Source: Desulfobacula sp.
Lineage (GTDB): Bacteria; Desulfobacterota; Desulfobacteria; Desulfobacterales; Desulfobacteraceae
Length of the DNA stretch: 7,845 nt
Assembly (NCBI GenBank): GCA_023139225.1
Contig: JAGLNZ010000054.1
Span: forward strand, 1 to 7,845
Direction: 5' to 3'
Part shown: positions 5,596-7,845 of the stretch, one piece after another
Layout of the letters: each line of letters begins with the position of its first letter
How positions within the stretch are numbered: position 1 is the stretch's first letter
Position numbers and translations under genes: made by a program
The notes under the pieces: model-generated
The model's input: the letters and a program-made list of their open reading frames with translations, nothing else
What the model was told of the DNA's origin: nothing
The model's database searches: none

Positions 5596-7845
5596 GTTAT
5601 TACCGGGTTCAATGGGCACAATTTCAATTTTATCAACATTTTGGTACCCACGGGGAAGCTTTTTTCCCCTGTGGCCTCTCATTCCTGTATAATCTTTTTG
5701 ATTTCCAGGGCTCAATTTGAGGAAGTGCCTGCCTGCGTGTATAACAATATTAGAGCCTAATGGCAATATTTTAAGGAACTTAAGTTTTTCAGGATTCATT
5801 GAATCCAGCTTTTTTTTAGGGATGGAAATGATTTTATTTCCCTGGCCTTTTTTCAGGTTTGGCAGTTGCTTCAATGTAAATATCAAGAGCCTGCCATGTG
5901 AAGTGACGGCAACAATACTGTCTTTTTCCAGATCAACAACATTCTGCGGACTTAATAATTGATGATTTGTTTTTAAAGTGATAACCGCTTTACCATTCTT
6001 ATAATTGGTTAATAAATCAGAAAATTTAATAATAAATCCATAACCGCTGTCAGAACCCATCAGTAAATGATTGTTATTTTTTCCGGATAACATATATTTG
6101 ATATGGGCATTGGGTTGAATAGACAAGTGGCCGGTTAAAGGTTCCCCATTTCCCCTTGCCGAGGGAAGTGTGTGGGAATAAAGCATATAGCTTCTGCCGG
6201 TATTATCCAAAAATATGATGGGTTTATCGCTTTTTGTCCTTAAATGTCCCATAAGCGAATCCCCGGATTTAAACTTAACTGTTTCAGGGTTAATCTCATG
6301 ACCTTTGGCAGATCGAATCCAGCCGTTTCTGGACAGAATAACGGTTACAGGCGTAATGTCCATTACATCGGTAACAGAAAATTTTTCTGCTTCCTTGCGT
6401 TTTTTTATTGGTGATCGTCTTTTATCACCAAATTTTTTTGCATCAGATTTTATTTCATTTTTTATATATTCTTTAAATGTTTTTTCACATCCAAGGATTT
6501 TTTCAAGATTTTTTCTTTGGGCTTCAAGATCTTTTAATTCGGATTTAATTTTGATTTCTTCTAACCTGGCAAGTTGACGCAGCCTGATTTCCAGGATCGC
6601 AGCAGCCTGGATTTCGGTTAATGAAAAGGCTTTAATCAGATCTTTTTTGGGCTTATCAGATCCTCTGATAATTTTAATCACTTCATCAATATTAAGAAAG
6701 GCAATAAGAAGGCCTTCTAAGATGTGAAGACGGTTTAATATTTTTTCCAGCCTGAATTTCAATTTTTTTCTTACAGTTTCTGCTCGAAATTCCAGCCATT
6801 CTTTCAGGATATCAAGCAGATTCTTAACCTGTGGCCTGCCGTTAGTTCCAATCATATTCATGTTAACCGAGTATGATTTTTCAAGATCAGTGGTTGCAAA
6901 AAGATGATCTGTTAATGCATTGAGATCCACCCTGTTTGATCTTGGAATCACGACAAGTCGTGTGGGTTCTTCATGGTCTGACTCATCTCTTATATCAATG
7001 ACCATTGGAAGTTTTTTGGCTTCCATCTGGGAAGCAACCTGTTCGTATATTTTTTCAGTGGAGGCATGATGGGGCAGAGCAGTAAAAATTATTTCCGAAT
7101 CTTCCACGTGAAATTTTGCCCGCATTTTTATCCTGCCCGTACCTGTTCTGTAGATCTCTTTTATCTCAGGCGCAGGCGTAATGATTTCAGCATTGGTGGG
7201 AAAGTCAGGCCCTTTGATGAAGTTGCAGATTTTATCAAGGCTCGCGTCTTCATTATCAATCAAATGGATCAACGCTTTTGCAACTTCACGCAGGTTATGC
7301 GGCAAAATATTAGTGGCCATGCCCACGGCAATACCGGTGGAACCATTCAGCAAAATATTCGGCAGCCGGGCAGGAAGCATGGTAGGTTCGTTGAGAGTGC
7401 CGTCAAAATTAGGGACCCAGTCAACGGTTCCCTGATCAAGTTCATGAAGAAAAATTTGCGCATATTTTGATAATCTGGATTCCGTATACCTCATGGCTGC
7501 AAAGGATTTTGGATCATTGGGATCACCCCAGTTCCCCTGACCATCAACCAAAGGGTATCTTAAAGAAAAAGGCTGTGCCAAAAGAACCATAGCTTCATAA
7601 CAGGCTGAATCACCATGGGGATGGAACTTGCCCAGTACATCACCCACCGTTCTTGCTGATTTTTTAAATTTGGCTGTAGACAATAATCCCAATTGGCTCA
7701 TGGCATAGATAATTCTTCTTTGAACCGGTTTTAAACCATCGCTGATATGGGGCAGGGCGCGATCTAAAATAACATACATGGAATAGTTTAAATACGCTTT
7801 TTCGGCAAAGTCCTGAAAAGGTATTTTTTCATAATCTTGAATCTC
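5593..7845 (-). CDS. parC: DNA topoisomerase IV subunit A, N-terminal tip missing
   Basis: This is the DNA-cleaving subunit of topoisomerase IV, which with ParE (not in this window) decatenates daughter chromosomes and relaxes supercoils. The frame is open to the window edge and shows 750 residues; E. coli ParC has 752, so only a few residues are missing. An internal ATG at 7777-7779 is not the start, because the 22 codons before it encode conserved ParC sequence ([10 protein letters not shown]). Counting from the first visible codon, the catalytic tyrosine is Y120 in FAAMRYTES, with R119 beside it. The quinolone-determining positions are S80 and E84 in [11 protein letters not shown]. Other family motifs are [35 protein letters not shown] and [10 protein letters not shown]. 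The C-terminal pinwheel starts near residue 497 and has only a degenerate KKGQGNK (665-671), not the GyrA box QRRGGKG, which favours ParC over GyrA. It is followed at two bases by mltF. Confidence 0.96.
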   Translation of the reverse strand, partial: EIQDYEKIPFQDFAEKAYLNYSMYVILDRALPHISDGLKPVQRRIIYAMSQLGLLSTAKFKKSARTVGDVLGKFHPHGDSACYEAMVLLAQPFSLRYPLVDGQGNWGDPNDPKSFAAMRYTESRLSKYAQIFLHELDQGTVDWVPNFDGTLNEPTMLPARLPNILLNGSTGIAVGMATNILPHNLREVAKALIHLIDNEDASLDKICNFIKGPDFPTNAEIITPAPEIKEIYRTGTGRIKMRAKFHVEDSEIIFTALPHHASTEKIYEQVASQMEAKKLPMVIDIRDESDHEEPTRLVVIPRSNRVDLNALTDHLFATTDLEKSYSVNMNMIGTNGRPQVKNLLDILKEWLEFRAETVRKKLKFRLEKILNRLHILEGLLIAFLNIDEVIKIIRGSDKPKKDLIKAFSLTEIQAAAILEIRLRQLARLEEIKIKSELKDLEAQRKNLEKILGCEKTFKEYIKNEIKSDAKKFGDKRRSPIKKRKEAEKFSVTDVMDITPVTVILSRNGWIRSAKGHEINPETVKFKSGDSLMGHLRTKSDKPIIFLDNTGRSYMLYSHTLPSARGNGEPLTGHLSIQPNAHIKYMLSGKNNNHLLMGSDSGYGFIIKFSDLLTNYKNGKAVITLKTNHQLLSPQNVVDLEKDSIVAVTSHGRLLIFTLKQLPNLKKGQGNKIISIPKKKLDSMNPEKLKFLKILPLGSNIVIHAGRHFLKLSPGNQKDYTGMRGHRGKKLPRGYQNVDKIEIVPIEPGNN

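Noticed and set aside
7066..7470. A 134-codon open frame on the + strand inside parC
   Set aside because: It lies antisense to highly conserved ParC sequence, has no recognisable motif, and overlaps another + strand open frame in the same place. It is a by-product of parC coding constraints.
7777..7779. The ATG at this position as the true parC start
   Set aside because: The 22 codons upstream are open and encode conserved ParC N-terminal sequence, so the real start is outside the window.

Overview
All five genes in this window lie on the minus strand and fill almost all of it. Read in the direction of transcription, from high to low coordinates, they are: topoisomerase IV subunit A (parC, N-terminal tip cut by the window edge), an MltF-type lytic murein transglycosylase, a hybrid sensor histidine kinase, an RNase G-type endoribonuclease, and a membrane-anchored LysM-like protein whose C-terminus runs off the window. 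There are no tRNA or rRNA genes, mobile elements, CRISPR arrays or phage genes. No stretch longer than about 140 bases lacks a gene.

The DNA is AT-rich, with many A/T runs. The proteins look Gram-negative: MltF needs a periplasm and ParC closely resembles the proteobacterial form. The lysine-rich, AT-rich style and the kinase type (PAS, HisKA, HATPase, then a C-terminal receiver) suggest a sulfate-reducer-like deltaproteobacterium (Desulfobacterota). That placement is inference from style and remembered families, not from a phylogenetic marker.

Layout: parC (5593-7845) runs into mltF (4208-5590) with only two bases between stop and start. The kinase (2426-4171) follows mltF after 36 bases with a strong ribosome binding site, so these three probably form one transcription unit. 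A 139-base, very AT-rich gap (2287-2425) then holds a candidate promoter for the RNase gene (811-2286). A 73-base gap (738-810) holds a second candidate promoter, with a perfect TTGACA, for the LysM-like gene (1-737).

Functionally the window joins chromosome decatenation (ParC), peptidoglycan cleavage (MltF), signal transduction (kinase), RNA processing (RNase G) and a probable cell-wall-binding envelope protein. This is mostly core housekeeping content. The points most worth a second look are the pairing of a solute-binding/transglycosylase protein with a kinase that has almost no periplasmic domain, the stretched LysM-like domain, and the AU-rich leader of the RNase gene.
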